Assembly: GCA_002914845.1 (NCBI GenBank)
Contig: JXTC01000018.1
Span: 878,661 to 942,660, forward strand
DNA: 64,000 nt
Direction of reading: 5' to 3'
From: Trema orientale
Taxonomy: Eukaryota; Streptophyta; Magnoliopsida; Rosales; Cannabaceae
Positions within the stretch are counted from its first letter, which is position 1; each line of letters begins with the position of its first letter. The translations under genes and the position numbers were made by a program. Below are positions 32,030-43,788 of the stretch, piece by piece. The notes beneath the pieces are model-generated. The model saw only the letters and a list, made by a program, of their open reading frames with translations, ran no database searches and had not been told where the DNA came from.

Positions 32030-33441
32030 AAATAATTAAACTCATAACATAATTAATAAATTAAGCATTAAGAAAGTAATTTTTATATAACTACAGCACT
32101 AATATATATGTGTGTTATCATAGTGAGTGATTGAACGTATAAATTAATTAGCGATTGGTAGTTGGTAAGAAGATATGTATATCCTCAATGTTTATATGTT
32201 ACATATATAAGTACGTAGTTTTTTTTTTAATGTTCATATTAAGATTTAAATTTTTCTTTTATATGTCATTGTGATGAAAGGTGAGACACTTAAGGTGTTG
32301 CGTGTATGACTGTGTGAACATAATTTTTCCCCAGTAGACTAATGTTTTCAGGAAAAATTAATAACTTCGTATTAATAAATATAGAGTTGGAAGTTGATAC
32401 CAAATTTAATCACAAATAAATTAACTGCTCTAACCGTCCACATACTGTTTGTCTTCCAGTGTGTACCAGAAATATTAATGGGAAAAGAAAAGAAATTTGG
32501 TGAACCATTAACATCATTATTTTTTTATTCCAGCAATAACCTTAGAATCATTAGTGTTAGTCAATGGCAACACGTGTGTAGTATATTGTTCTTATCAGTA
32601 TATCTAATGATAATGACAAGGCCCCAATCAACTCGTATTTTTACTGACATTAGTAGACATAACAAACCCACAAGAAAATTCTGAAGCCAATGGTAAAACG
32701 ATTAATGTCTTTGAATTGGTTCTAATCCAAATCGTAATTAAAATATTAAAAGAAAAAATATCAAACTTAAATCAAAAGAAGGGTCCAGGAGCCTGCAGCC
32801 CCTTACTTCATCCGGAGTCACTTCTGACCTCATCATGTAAATCTTGCCCTGGATTTTTCATGTCAACTTTTGTTTTCTTATTATTATTGTATTATGAATA
32901 CAAGTATATTTTCTAGTTACACATATATAATGCCATCACTATCAATAATGTGTTGTTGTGCAAGTTCCCAATCGTGGGAGCGTATCAAACTTAATTTGGA
33001 TAACTTCTTTTGTTATCCAACTTTTAATTTATTTGTTTTTAAAGTTGGCAAAAGACCTCAATATTAGAGTTTGCATGATATCGTTATGAGCATAATTTCT
33101 CGTGACTTATGAAATATATCAAGTCCTTACTCATATTTGGCTGATGGAATACACTATTTTAAGCTTGGTGGAAAGCCCCCATTAACACAATTTGTTGGTA
33201 CTCAATCGATTTCAAAAAGAATTGTATGCTAAATGATTTTACACTCCCATGTGAGAAACGTTTTTGCAACTTCATGGATTCAACCCCACTTGCCCACTTC
33301 CCTCCCCCATTTACTTACCTAATATATACTAACTTACTAAGTAGAAAGAAATTAAGACAAGTCTATTATCTATCAACCAACACTGTAGGTATACAAATAC
33401 ATTTACAAANTTTACAAACTTTAGGGGAGTGGTCAATATTC

Positions 33442-33491
33442 ATGCAATTTTCAGACTTTTTTTTTTTTTTGAGTGAATGCAATTTTCAGAC
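33442..33491 (-). mobile_element. Ultrashort polyA retroposon insertion, 15-bp target duplication
   Basis: ATGCAATTTTCAGAC occurs at 33442-33456 and 33477-33491. The 20-base insert is a T-run followed by GAGTGA. On the minus strand it reads TCACTC then A(14), almost the same as the TCATTC-A(13) insert at 4285-4303. Confidence 0.72.
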
Positions 33492-35237
33492 ATTGATTAA
33501 GTCGTATATAGGGATGTTTCTTTCGCTAGAAAATTTAGGAATTGGTTTTTTCTTTATTGATATGCCCATCCAAATGAGGAGCATAAAGTCACTGGGCTCT
33601 CTTTCCCTAGTGTTATGTTAATTTCTATATGTAATACTTTTCTTATCCTCTCTCTCTCTCTCTATATATATAGATGCATGTACATATATATCTGTATACA
33701 TACGCCGTAGAGAGACAAATTAGAGTGCATGCAAAATATTCAGAAATGGTGGGCGATTTGCTATTAAATTATAGAACAGGGCCAAGATATTCACGTGGAT
33801 ATGACTATAGTGAGTAGTTACCACTGACCGCCGCACTTTGAACCTTTTTTCGGTGATCACGTTTTTCACTGGTGATGTCTTATAAGCGCGTTTTCTCAAC
33901 TTTACTGGCTTCAGGATATATATATATATATGCGCGCCATATTCCTCGTACATAATATTGCGGAATACTGAGTACTGCTCTATTGTATATTTGTATATAC
34001 AAATATATGCACATAATAGATAAGTTTCAGCTCCACCAGTACCTAAATTTTCAAACCATTAAGAACATTTTTTAAGTGGAGCAAGGGATGAATATTAGTG
34101 GGCAAGTCCATCCCCACCACCGTTATTTATACATAAAATTAATGTCCTTAATGGCACTTCGTTTAGGTTTATGATAATTATTTAAAAACATATAAGAAGA
34201 GACAGAAGAATTGTGATAATACAGAATACTCTAGCAAAAATAAAAATTACACCGTGTCTCAGTTTTCCTGATCAATTTTTGGGAATTCCGTAGCATTTAT
34301 GGGGCTAAGTTTTTACCTTAACAATATCATTTTATTATTATTATTATTATTATTTTGGTTTTATGGCAGTTTTTATTATAAAGTTTCAAATTTGTCCCCA
34401 GTTTTTCCGTGATTGGTTTGGTTTTGCCTACTATGTAGTTAGTTTTTCTAATAAAAGGTTTAGGTTTTTTAAACTAATTGGTTGGGGTTTAAAAGGATAA
34501 CAAGCAGAGTAATTTTTGTAAAAACTGTTATGTTTGAAGTTATATTTTGTTAGCTACCACATAACAAGGGAGAATGTGTCATGTTCAAATGTTATCGTGT
34601 TTCAGAGAAGAAGAAATTAACTACCGTACTAAGACGACATTAATGGCCACTAAGTTCTTTTGACTTAAAAAGGAGTCCAATAATTTGTATTAAGAATGAT
34701 AGAACTCCAAAAGTGGCAATGTTATAATTTAGTAAACTTGAATTTTGTAGGTTTTTCAAAGCCTTTTGTATAACATTAATAGCCGTTTAGTTAGTCTACC
34801 TACCAAACATATGGAAGACCCTCTCTCTCTCAATGGTTGACTCTCTAGCACTCTGTCATGCATAGACATTGGTTGAATAAGGACACTATGTTTAGGTGGG
34901 GATCCGTTCAGATTACCAAAATCTCACGAATTGTTTAATTCTCATATTCTTGGTGTTCCCTGTTTCTGTACAACCATATGCAATGTCTTTTGGTGTCCAT
35001 GAAAACTACTTAATTATAATAAGTTCTCATACTAATCACGTAACAACTCAATGCATTATTGCATAGCAATGGGTTATAAGAGAAAAGACTGATATTTAAA
35101 TCTAAAAGTGCTTGTTGACTTGTTATCGGACAATCCACAAAAGAAAAATTGTAAAAAAATTGCTCAAATAAAAAGACTAACCACCAAAATGGACAGTGCA
35201 CCTTTTGCCTAATTTCCTCTTCGGTTCATTTCATAAT

Positions 35238-35653
35238 GGGAATTGGACGGATTTAGGAGTCTTTAATTTGGGCCAAAATGACACTACTTTTCTAGATGTT
35301 TTTTTTTTTTAATTTAAAAAAAAACTGTTATAAGAGAAAAGGACACGGATACGACTAACTTGGACCAAAGCGAATCTTTTGTGCATTTTTTTCAAAAATA
35401 ACATTTTTAGAAAGTATTAAGAAGTCTTGACCTATGGTCAAGAGTCTCTTGATTATTAAAAGGTCCTAAATAATGGTTTTTTTATGGTCAAGAAGTCCTT
35501 GATACTCCTAAAAATGTTATTTTTAGAAAAATACATAAAAAGTCATTTTGGCCCAAGTTAGTCCTATCCATGTCATTTTCTCCTGGTGAATATTGAAAAA
35601 TACCAAAAAAAATTCAATCAGGCCCAAATTACTCCTATCCAGGTCCAATTCCC
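35238..35653. mobile_element. Nested foldback MITEs
   Basis: Outer arms: GGGAATTGGACGGATTTAGG at the left pairs with the right end CTATCCAGGTCCAATTCCC, both with ATTTGGGCC-type blocks inside. Flanks TTTCATAAT (35229-35237) and CTTCCTAAT (35654-35662) agree at 7 of 9 bases. A second hairpin occupies about 35334-35582: GAGAAAAGGACACGGATACG pairs with CCTATCCATGTCATTTTCTC, and AATAACATTTTTAGAAAGTA with the inverse sequence. The inner element shares its GGACNNGGATA-G-ACTAA end pattern with the outer, so a related family inserted into itself is likely. Confidence 0.7.
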
Positions 35654-35662
35654 CTTCCTAAT

Positions 35663-36246
35663 CCATATATAACATAGGCATGCAACTAATATGTATTGGG
35701 CTGGCTTATTTCGAATTTCGAAACCTACATTTTGTGGACTGCGTAGAAACACTAACCTAATGGGCTTGAGCTTACTAGCCATCTTTTACGGAGAAAACTA
35801 GATAAATGACCAATTTTTTAAATTTGTTTAAGTAGATCTCCATATTTTATAAATTATGGCTAAATATTTATTATTTTTAAAACTTCAATTATGGAATATC
35901 TTATATTTCTATATTTATTATTAAATGAATTGGACATTAACTATAGACTTTTGAACTTGGTTATACTGAGTTTTAGGCCAAAAATGTTATATGCATTACC
36001 ACCGTTTCACAACATATATCAAACAAGAGAAAAAGAGGAAAAAGTGTAACCAATTTGATCCTGTGTAAATTCGTTGCGTCTCATCTAAACTTGCAATTCA
36101 ATCATGAAATCTAATTATAATTATTAAAATATAATTATAGATTATTAAAATTTAATTATAGATGATTGAATTTGTTCGCACTTGAAACTTGAACCTGTGC
36201 CAATTCTTATTCGTTAACCTTAGAAAGAAACACATGAAATGGGCTA
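35663..36246. other. Intergenic, no gene seen
   Basis: AT-rich flank of the copia element, with a short imperfect direct repeat near 36112-36165 (ATTATTAAAATATAATTATAG-like). No coding similarity. Confidence 0.55.
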
Positions 36247-36251
36247 TAAAC

Positions 36252-37485
36252 TATAGAAATTAATAACATGCATTATATAAGGTTACAAAGAAATTTAACA
36301 AACGTTTACAATAAACTTTAAAATAATATTTAAAGTTACCAAATGTTTGGTCCACACTTCAATGGGATTTCAGTAGCACTTCGGATACACTGTTACCGTC
36401 GAGGCCTGTGTAGGACACAGTGTCCTTAAAACTGATTCGCTCCCTCCACTGGAATGCTTGAGGACTTTAGCAAACGTCAGTTTCCCAAGATACAACGACG
36501 AAGAGCAGCAGGTGAAGTACCAACACCACCACTCTACGAACTGGATTGCTTTGAACTCAAACACTCTAGAACTCTAGGTACGAAATTTCCTAGACACTCC
36601 AAAAACTCTAGCTAGAAATACTAAGGAACTCAAGAACACTTGAGAGAGAATGGCAGAGAGAAGAAGGCTTATGATTTTCATTGGTGTGATTGAAATGAGG
36701 AGGAGAGTTCTCCTTTTATAGGTTCAGAAAATGGTGGTTACCATGCTTGCTCTTAATGGGCATTATTTTCCACAAAGCCAAAATGGCTGTTACTGCCCAA
36801 AAACGCTAGCCATTGATGCTTGGCTGTTTTTATTTTTTTTTTCTTTTCCATGAAACAACAATCTGGTATTAAGTAGCAAGATGTAAGTTACAAAACTTTG
36901 TAACTGGTCTGTTTTATGAAGTAAAAAACGTAAATGAAAGGAGAAAAAAAAATTGGACAGTAACAAAAAGTTGGGCTTACTATGGTCCAATTTTCGATCC
37001 GGTATTCGTGTCCGCAGGTGCAGGCACACACGAGCCCATGTAAATTCAGGCCCAAGCCTGATGATTTGCACCCCCCCTGCGCGCGCCTGAGAGAGCATCT
37101 GTGGTAGTTATTCTTACCACCATCACAAAACAAGGTTCTTTATAAACCACTTGAACCAAGCTTTTCCCACCAATGTGGGACTCTCATTTTCCCTTTTATT
37201 TTTCCATTTAAATGGTGCACTTTTGAGCAACAATTTCTCATTCATCCGTGCACCATTTTGAGCATGTGAATATACGAAATCGATGTATTCGCGGAGGAGA
37301 ACAAGAATTCACTAAGACCTTTCATCAACAAGATGTGGATCCCACTCAATTTTTAGCTTCAAAATGGTTCATAAAAATGGGTTTTTATAACAAATTTAGA
37401 CTTATAATCCACTTGGACTTCCAAGCCCAAACCAAGCCCAAATTATTTCCTTAACCCATTTAACCCTTAACCCATTTTTCTAACA
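36252..37485 (-). repeat. 3' LTR of the copia element
   Basis: 1234 bp. Matches 42560-43783 almost throughout, for example GTTACCGTCGAGGCCTGTGT and ATTCGCGGAGGAGAACAAGA. It is followed at 37486-37494 by ATCCCCCAC, the minus-strand polypurine tract. Confidence 0.92.
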
Positions 37486-38090
37486 ATCCCCCACATGAAT
37501 GAAAATTGTAAAAGGAGAGACTATAGACTTTAGACAAGGTGATAGAGTTCAACGAATGAAACCTGCATAGGATAGATAGGTGTAACCCTTTGAACCTTCC
37601 CTTGTGAAAGTATATTTACTTTACTAACTGATCAGTAGACACGATGTCTTTGAACTGTCATGTCATTCATGTAAATGATAATATACTTCACACAGGAGTC
37701 TTTCTAAACATATCCAGTTCTTACGGTTATGTTCATTTTTGGCCTTGAACATCTCTGCCTGGTTCTGCAAGAGTTTCTAAGGAATTAAACCCTCATAATT
37801 CCCATTTGAAGCGGCCCCACTTCTCTCTCACATAGGTGATTTCTTAGTTAAGAGTAACCCGCATTACTCCGCTCGGTTTTCCGACGCATAAGAATCATTA
37901 AAAGCCTTTGCTTATCCTATTCTTTACGGGCACCACTATTTTTCATCACAGGAATGGACATGAGGGTAATACTCTCACAGGAGGATAACCTCCACAGTGA
38001 TCCAACTAAGTCTTTACAATTAGGTTGTCCCTTTGAACCTAGATCTTGGGATCTCCAGTCAACTAGGTTAGGTTTCCATTGTATAGACTT

Positions 38091-38735
38091 TTACTTCATG
38101 GGCTTTAGTCCCATTCTTCTCGAAGATTTATCAACTAACTCTCTGTTTAACCCTTTGGTTAGCGGATCCGCCAGGTTATCCTTAGACTTCACATACTCTA
38201 CAGAAATAACTCCCGTTGAGAGTAGTTGTCTAATAGTATTATGTCTACGATGTATATGTCTAGACTTACCATTATACATGTTACTCTGTGCCCTTCCAAT
38301 AGCCGATTGACTATCGCAATGTATAGATATTGACGGCACAGGCTTAGGCCAATCTGAAATATCTTCTAAGAAATGGCGTAGTCATTCAGCCTCTTCTCCA
38401 CATTTATCTAGAGCTATAAACTCAGATTCCATCGTGGATCGAGTTATAATCGTTTGTTTTGAAGATTTCCATGATACAACTACTCCAGCTAATGTGAACA
38501 CATACCCACTAGTAGACTTTGAGTCTTTTATATCAGATATCCAGTTTGCATCGCTGTATCCTTCTAAAACTGCAGGATATCCATTATAGTGTAGTCCGTA
38601 GTTACGAGTATATCGTAAGTACCTAAGTACTTTCACAATTCCTTTCCAATGCTCAGCACTTGGATTACTCGTATATCTACTCAGTCTACTGACTGTGTAG
38701 GCTATATCTGGCCTTGTGCAACTCATCAAGTACAT
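38091..38735 (-). pseudogene. Copia RT C-terminus and RNase H remnant
   Basis: Two frames in the same phase (38382-38735 and 38091-38339) are separated by an in-frame TGA just after CGEEAE. The first gives [20 protein letters not shown] and [20 protein letters not shown]; the second HCDSQSAIGRAQSNMYNGKS, RHIHRRHNTIRQLL and KSKDNLADPLTKGL. These are the usual copia RNase H blocks in order. Confidence 0.9.
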
Positions 38736-38746
38736 CAGACTACCAA

Positions 38747-40006
38747 TTACCCAAAAGAATCCAACTGAAAAAAAACCCCAACCTTAATCCTAAGAAAGGG
38801 GTGAACCAAGGCCAACCGAAGTCCGAAAAACCCAAAAACAACCTTGGTGAAATTCCCCAAAAATTTGGCCAAAAAAGGGGAACGAATAAAGAAGAAGCCA
38901 ACAAGCAATCCTAGAAATTTAAATCCCAAAATTACATCAGCTAGACCCATATCTTTCATGTCAAATTTGAAGTTCAACATATTCTTAGGAGATTTGATCA
39001 TCCTGTCATTACTACCAACAATGAGCATGTCATCAACATAAAGACACAAAATGACGTAGCCATTTTCAGTGCTTTTGACATAGACACATTTGTCACACTC
39101 ATTGATTTTAAAACCATTAGCAAGCATTACTCTGTCAAACTTTTCATGCCACTGCTTTGGTGCTTGCTTCAAGCCATACAGAGACTTGACCAGTTTACAG
39201 ACTTTCTTTTCTTGTCCAGGAGCAACAAAACCTTCAGGTTGTTCCATATAGATTTCTTCATCTAGATCTCCATTAAGAAAGGCTGTTTTTACATCCATTT
39301 GGTGTACTTCAAGATTCCGCAGAGCGGCAATCGCAAGTATCATCCTTATAAAATTTATTCTCGTCACAGAAGAATAAGTATCAAAGTAATCTAGGCCCTC
39401 TTTTTGCCTATAACCTTTGATAACTAATCTAGCCTTATATTTGTCAATCGTTCCATCTGCTTTCATTTTCCTTTTGAAAATCCATTTCGAACCAAGTGGC
39501 TTGCATCCTGGAGGAAGATCCACTAGTTCCCACGTATAGTTTTGCAAGATGGAATCAATTTCGCTCTTAATGGCCTCTTTCCACAAAGGTCCCTCAATAG
39601 AGCTCACAGCCTCTTGGAAGCTTTGAGGTTCACTTTCCAACATGTAAACTAAAAAATCCGGACCAAAAGATTTTTCAGTTCTCGCTCTTTTACTGCGTCT
39701 AGGCTCATCTTCAACGACTTGTTCTTGGTCCTGACTATCCTCAGTGATAGTCTCATAAATTCGTTTAGATGTACTAGGTACTTCCTTGGATTTGTACGGA
39801 AATTCATGTTCAAAAAACGATGCATTTCTCGATTCCATTATCATGTTCTTGTGTATGTCTAGGATTTGTGACTCATATACAAGAAACCAATAAGCACTAC
39901 TATTATGTGCATAACCAATAAAAATACAATCTACTATCTTTGGTCCTATTTTTACCTTTTTAGGTGTAGGTACCAATACCTTAGCAAGACATCCCCATAC
40001 TCGCAA
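38747..40006 (-). pseudogene. Copia reverse transcriptase remnant with a garbled tail
   Basis: From about 39600 down the frame shows the RT start (EAIKSEIDSILQNYTWELVD), WIFKRKMKADGTIDKYKARL, DVKTAFLNGDLDEEIYMEQP with a catalytic Asp, and LYVDDMLIVG with the catalytic DD pair. After ADVILGFKF the last ~55 residues no longer resemble a copia RT; expected similarity resumes only at the RNase H piece (38735). The upstream end joins integrase through a frameshift near 40006-40030. Confidence 0.9.
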
Positions 40007-40611
40007 GTATTTGTAGGATGGCTTTTATCTTTCCACAATTCATAAGGTGTCTTTTCTTCTTTCTTGCGGGGTACCTTATTTAAAAGGTAATTAGCTGTTA
40101 AAACAGCTTCCCCCCACATGTTCTGAGGCAACCCAGAACTTAACAGCAATGCATTCATCATTTCTTTCAAGGTACAATTTTTCCTCTCAGCAATGCCATT
40201 TGACTGAGGTGAATAAGGTGGAGTGACCTCATGTATTATTCCGTGTTGTGCACAGAATTCACCAAAAGGTGATTCATACTCTCCACTACGGTCACTTCTA
40301 ATCATCTTAATCTTCTTATTAAGTTGATTTTCAACCTCATTCTTATAAAGAATAAACTTCTCTATTGCTTCGTCCTTAGATTTAAGCAAATACACATAAC
40401 AATATTTTGTGCTATCATCTACAAAAGTAATAAAATACTTATTGCCTCCCCTTGTTTGTACAAATTTAAAATCACAAATGTCACTATGAATTAAATCAAG
40501 GGGTTCAGTATTTCTTTCAATGGTTTGAAAAGATGACCTTGTCAATTTTGTCTCAACACAAGTTTGACACTTATGTTTTGTATCAATTTGGAAATTAGGA
40601 ATATGATTCAA
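39952..40611 (-). pseudogene. Copia integrase remnant
   Basis: [11 protein letters not shown] is the end of the HHCC zinc region, whose H residues lie before the upstream stop. Core residues are visible in [11 protein letters not shown] (Asp), [14 protein letters not shown], and [16 protein letters not shown] (catalytic Glu). The frame runs out after NTCEYGDV because of a frameshift near 40006-40030, and the following frame continues as [15 protein letters not shown]. Confidence 0.9.
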
Positions 40612-40677
40612 GTTAATTAATCTACGTATAGTATCATAATTAACATGTCCTAGTCTACCATGCCATAAAGTAGAGGA

Positions 40678-41262
40678 CTAAATCAAATAAGCAGAAGAAC
40701 TAGCTTTATTGGGCTTTATAGTCATTACATTTAGTTTAAACATACCCCCACATTCATATCCCTTTCCCACAAACAGACCATTTTTGGTTAATACAAATTT
40801 ATCTGACTCAAACGCCCTGCAGAATCCGTGCTTATTCAGAAGTGAACCAGACACAAGGTTCTTACGGATATCCGGTACATACATTACATTGTTCAAAGTC
40901 AGTTCCTTCCCAGAGGTCATCTTTAGCACCACTTTGCCCAGACCTTGTACTTCAGAGGTGGCAGAATTACCCATGAAGAGCTTCTCCCCATTCTCTACCG
41001 GTTCAAAGGTTGTGAACATGCCTTTGTCGGAACAAACATGCCTTGAAGCTCCAGTGTCAATCCACCATTCCTTTAGATTGGAACCCACAAGATTGACTTC
41101 AGAAATGACTGCAGACAGATTTATGTCTTCTACATCTTTTGTGATGCCATCCACTACGTTGGCTTCATTCTTCTTCTTCTTTGGAAGTCGGCAATCTGAC
41201 GCCCTGTGACCCATCTTGTCACAGTTAAAGCATTTTCCTTGGAATTTTCGCTTCTTGCCCAC
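40678..41262 (-). pseudogene. Copia zinc knuckle, protease and pre-integrase remnant
   Basis: CFNCDKMGHRASDC (CX2CX4HX4C) near the start is the gag zinc knuckle. WWIDTGASRHVC is the retropepsin active site (DTGA), followed by the pre-integrase segment NNVMYVPDIRKNLVSGSLLN. The frame is in phase with gag upstream and integrase downstream and is cut at both ends by single in-frame TAG codons (41332-41334 and 40678-40680). Confidence 0.9.
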
Positions 41263-41331
41263 TCCGCCTTTAGGTCCTAGCTTGGACCCTTTCTTTGGCT
41301 TGTTCTTCTTAGCCTTGGAGCTTTGATCATG

Positions 41332-42108
41332 CTACACAACATTTGCCTTCGCACCAAATGTACTAGACGAGGCTCCTGCCTTTTCAGAACATCTGTTGTC
41401 TTCTTCAATGCGGAGCCTTATAACAAGGTCTTCAAGGCTCATAGCTTTTCGCTTGTGCCTTAGGTAGCTCTTGAAATCCTTCCAAGAAGGGGGTAGCTTC
41501 TCAATAATAGTAGCTAATTGGAAGGGTTCACAAAGGGCCATTCCCTCTGCCTGAATCTCATGGAGAATCAACTGAAAATCCTGAACTTGACTGATTACAG
41601 TTTTAGAGTCGACCATTTTATAATCAAGGAAGCGTCCCACCACAAATTTCTTGGAACCAGCATCCTCAGTTGTATATTTATGGTCTAGTGACTCCCACAG
41701 TTCCTTTGCCGTTTTCTTATTACGATATACACTATATAATGAATCGGTCAGACCATTCATTACATAGTTTTGGCATAGGTAGTCAGATTGTTTCCAAGCA
41801 TCCACCGCAGCAAGAACTTGGAAATCTTGTTCATCTTCTCTGACTTTTGGAGCCTCTTCAGTCAAGAACCTCCCAAGGTTCAATGTGGTCAGATAAAACA
41901 GTATTTTTTGCTGCCACATTTTGAAGTTCAACCCATTGAACTTCTCAGGCTTCTCTCCATGGTGTGCTGCTGGTACCATTGGAGTCACAAGAGGGTTTGG
42001 CACTCGAGCCATAACAGGGACTGGCACTGCTACTGTAGACGCCAGAGCAGGCTGTTGAGAACTTGCCATGTTCTCGGCATTGACAATATCAGCATTGTTG
42101 TTCGCCAT
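41332..42108 (-). pseudogene. Copia gag, N-terminal 258 residues
   Basis: The frame starts at the ATG 42106-42108 ([14 protein letters not shown]) and shows the copia gag pattern: [20 protein letters not shown] near residue 54, then [20 protein letters not shown] and [20 protein letters not shown]. It ends at an in-frame TAG and resumes in the same phase beyond it. The capsid part is therefore intact, but the natural gag-pol product would be cut. Confidence 0.9.
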
Positions 42109-42157
42109 CTCTGAAATTAATCAATCAAAGATTATTAATTTCAGTACAAACTAGTTC

Positions 42158-42300
42158 CCAGGAAAGGCCGGAGGGTTCACAAATAGGTCCCACTTAAAAT
42201 CCCGCCTCCTAGACAGAATTTCTAATAAATTTCCAGGAAAGACGTGGAGGGGTCACAGTTGCTTCCTCTTCAAACTCGGTCTCCTTAGACAGAATATAAA
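42158..42300. repeat. Diverged tandem duplication in the copia leader
   Basis: Two ~70-bp units each start with CCAGGAAAG, contain a GGAGGG-TCACA block, and end TAGACAGAATTT or TAGACAGAATAT. They lie between the 5' LTR and gag, in untranslated leader sequence. Confidence 0.6.
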
Positions 42301-42407
42301 TTCTTCTCCACAAGAATTCCACACCAAGAGTAATAGTAATAGCAAAGCAGCAGAGCAACATATATATTCAAACAACTAGAATTATATATATTACAAATAA
42401 GAGCATC

Positions 42408-42522
42408 AAGAATTTAATAAATTCTAACATGCGACCTAGCATAAAGAATTTAATAAAATAAATTCTATCATGCAACCTAGCATAAAGAATTTAATAAAAT
42501 AAATTTTAACATGCAACCTAAT
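42408..42522. repeat. Three-copy minisatellite in the copia leader, 36-41 bp units
   Basis: Units start AAGAATTTAATAA and end TGCAACCTAGCATA or similar (42408-42443, 42444-42484, 42485-42522). Units 2 and 3 are the most alike. Confidence 0.85.
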
Positions 42523-42559
42523 AAAAACCTTACATAAAGCTACGAGTCAGTTTTAAGAT

Positions 42560-43783
42560 TGTAGAAATTAATAACATACATTATATAAAGTTACAAAGAA
42601 ATTTAACAAACGTTTACAATAAACTTTAAAACAATATTTAAAGTTACCAAATGTTTGGTCCACACTTCAATGGAATTTCAGTAGCACTTCGGATACACTG
42701 TTACCGTCGAGGCCTGTGTAGAACACAGTGTCCTTAAAACTGATTCGCTCCCTCTACTGGAATGCTTGAGGACTTTAGCAAGCGTCAGTTTACAACGACG
42801 AAGAGCAGCAGGTGAAGCACCAACACCACCACTCTACGAACTGGATTGCTTTGAACTCAAACACTCTAGAACTCTAGGTACGAAATTTCCTAGACACTCC
42901 AAAAACTCTAGCTAGAAATACTAAAGAACTCAAAAACACTTGAGAGAGAATGGCAGAGAGAAGAAGGCTTATGATTTTCATTGGTGTGATTGAAATGAAG
43001 AGGAGAGTTCTCCTTTTATAGGTTCAGAAAATGGTGGTTACCATGCTTACTCTTAATGGGCATTATTTTTCATAAAGCCAAAATGGCTGTTACTGCCCAA
43101 AAACGCCAGCCATTGATGCTTGGCTGTTTTTTTTTTTTTTTCTTTTCCATGAAACAACAATCTGGTATTAAGTAACAAGATGTAAGTTACAAAACTTTGT
43201 AACTGGTCTGTTTTATGAAGCAAAAAACGTAAATAAAAGGAGAAAAAAAAATTGGACAGTAACAAAAAGTTGGGCTTACTATAGTCTAATTTTTGATCCG
43301 GTATTCGTGTCCGCAGGTGCAGGCACACACGAGCCCATGCAAATTTAGGCCCAAACCCGATGATTTGCACCCTCCTGCGCGCGCCTGAGAGAGCATCTAT
43401 GGTAGTTATTCTTACCACCATCACAAAACAAGGTTCTTTATAAACCACTTGAACCAAGCTTTTCCCACCAATGTGGGACTCTCATTTTCCCTTTCATTTT
43501 TCCATTTCAATGGTGCACTTTTGAGCAACAATTTCTCATTCATCCGTGCACCATTTTGAGCGTGTGAATATACGAAATCGATGTATTCGCGGAGGAGAAC
43601 AAGAATTCACTAAGACCTTTCATCAACAAGATGTGGATCCCACTCAATTTTTAGCTTCAAAATGGTTCATAAAAATGGGTTTTTATAACAAATTTAGACT
43701 TATAATCCACTTGGACTTCCAAGCCCAAACCAAGCCCAAATTATTTCCTTAACCCATTTAACCCTTAACCCATTTTTCTAACA
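42560..43783 (-). repeat. 5' LTR of the copia element
   Basis: 1224 bp, TGTAGAAATT...TTTTTCTAACA on the plus strand, followed by the target duplicate TAAAC. The adjoining internal bases (ATCTTAAAACTGACTCGTAG on the minus strand) do not match the common initiator-Met primer site. Confidence 0.92.
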
Positions 43784-43788
43784 TAAAC

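Larger units (their letters stand above)
31391..35228. other. Intergenic, no gene seen
   Basis: AT-rich DNA with a (CT)n tract near 33648-33662 and an (ATT)n tract at 34333-34355. It also holds a single assembly N at 33410 with TTTACAAA on both sides, and the short retroposon at 33442-33491. Small frames (for example 33226-33621) match nothing I know and run across the N. Confidence 0.55.
36252..43783 (-). mobile_element. Ty1/copia retrotransposon, full length but inactivated
   Basis: LTRs at 36252-37485 and 42560-43783 flank minus-strand gag, protease, integrase, RT and RNase H, in the order that defines copia. The exact target duplication TAAAC is at 36247-36251 and 43784-43788. Plus-strand LTR ends read TATAGAAATT (left, decayed TG) or TGTAGAAATT (right) and CATTTTTCTAACA. 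The polypurine tract (TGTGGGGGAT on the minus strand) abuts the left LTR. Three in-frame stops, a frameshift and a garbled RT tract make the copy non-autonomous. The LTRs differ by scattered substitutions and indels (1234 versus 1224 bp), so the insertion is clearly older than the nested gypsy element. Confidence 0.93.

Noticed and set aside
36790..37133. Minus frames near identical to 43053-43457
   Set aside because: They lie inside the two copia LTRs, which explains the duplication; no protein family recognised.
38714..39041. Plus-strand Lys/Asn-rich frames
   Set aside because: They overlap the garbled tract and the antisense of RT and have no independent support.
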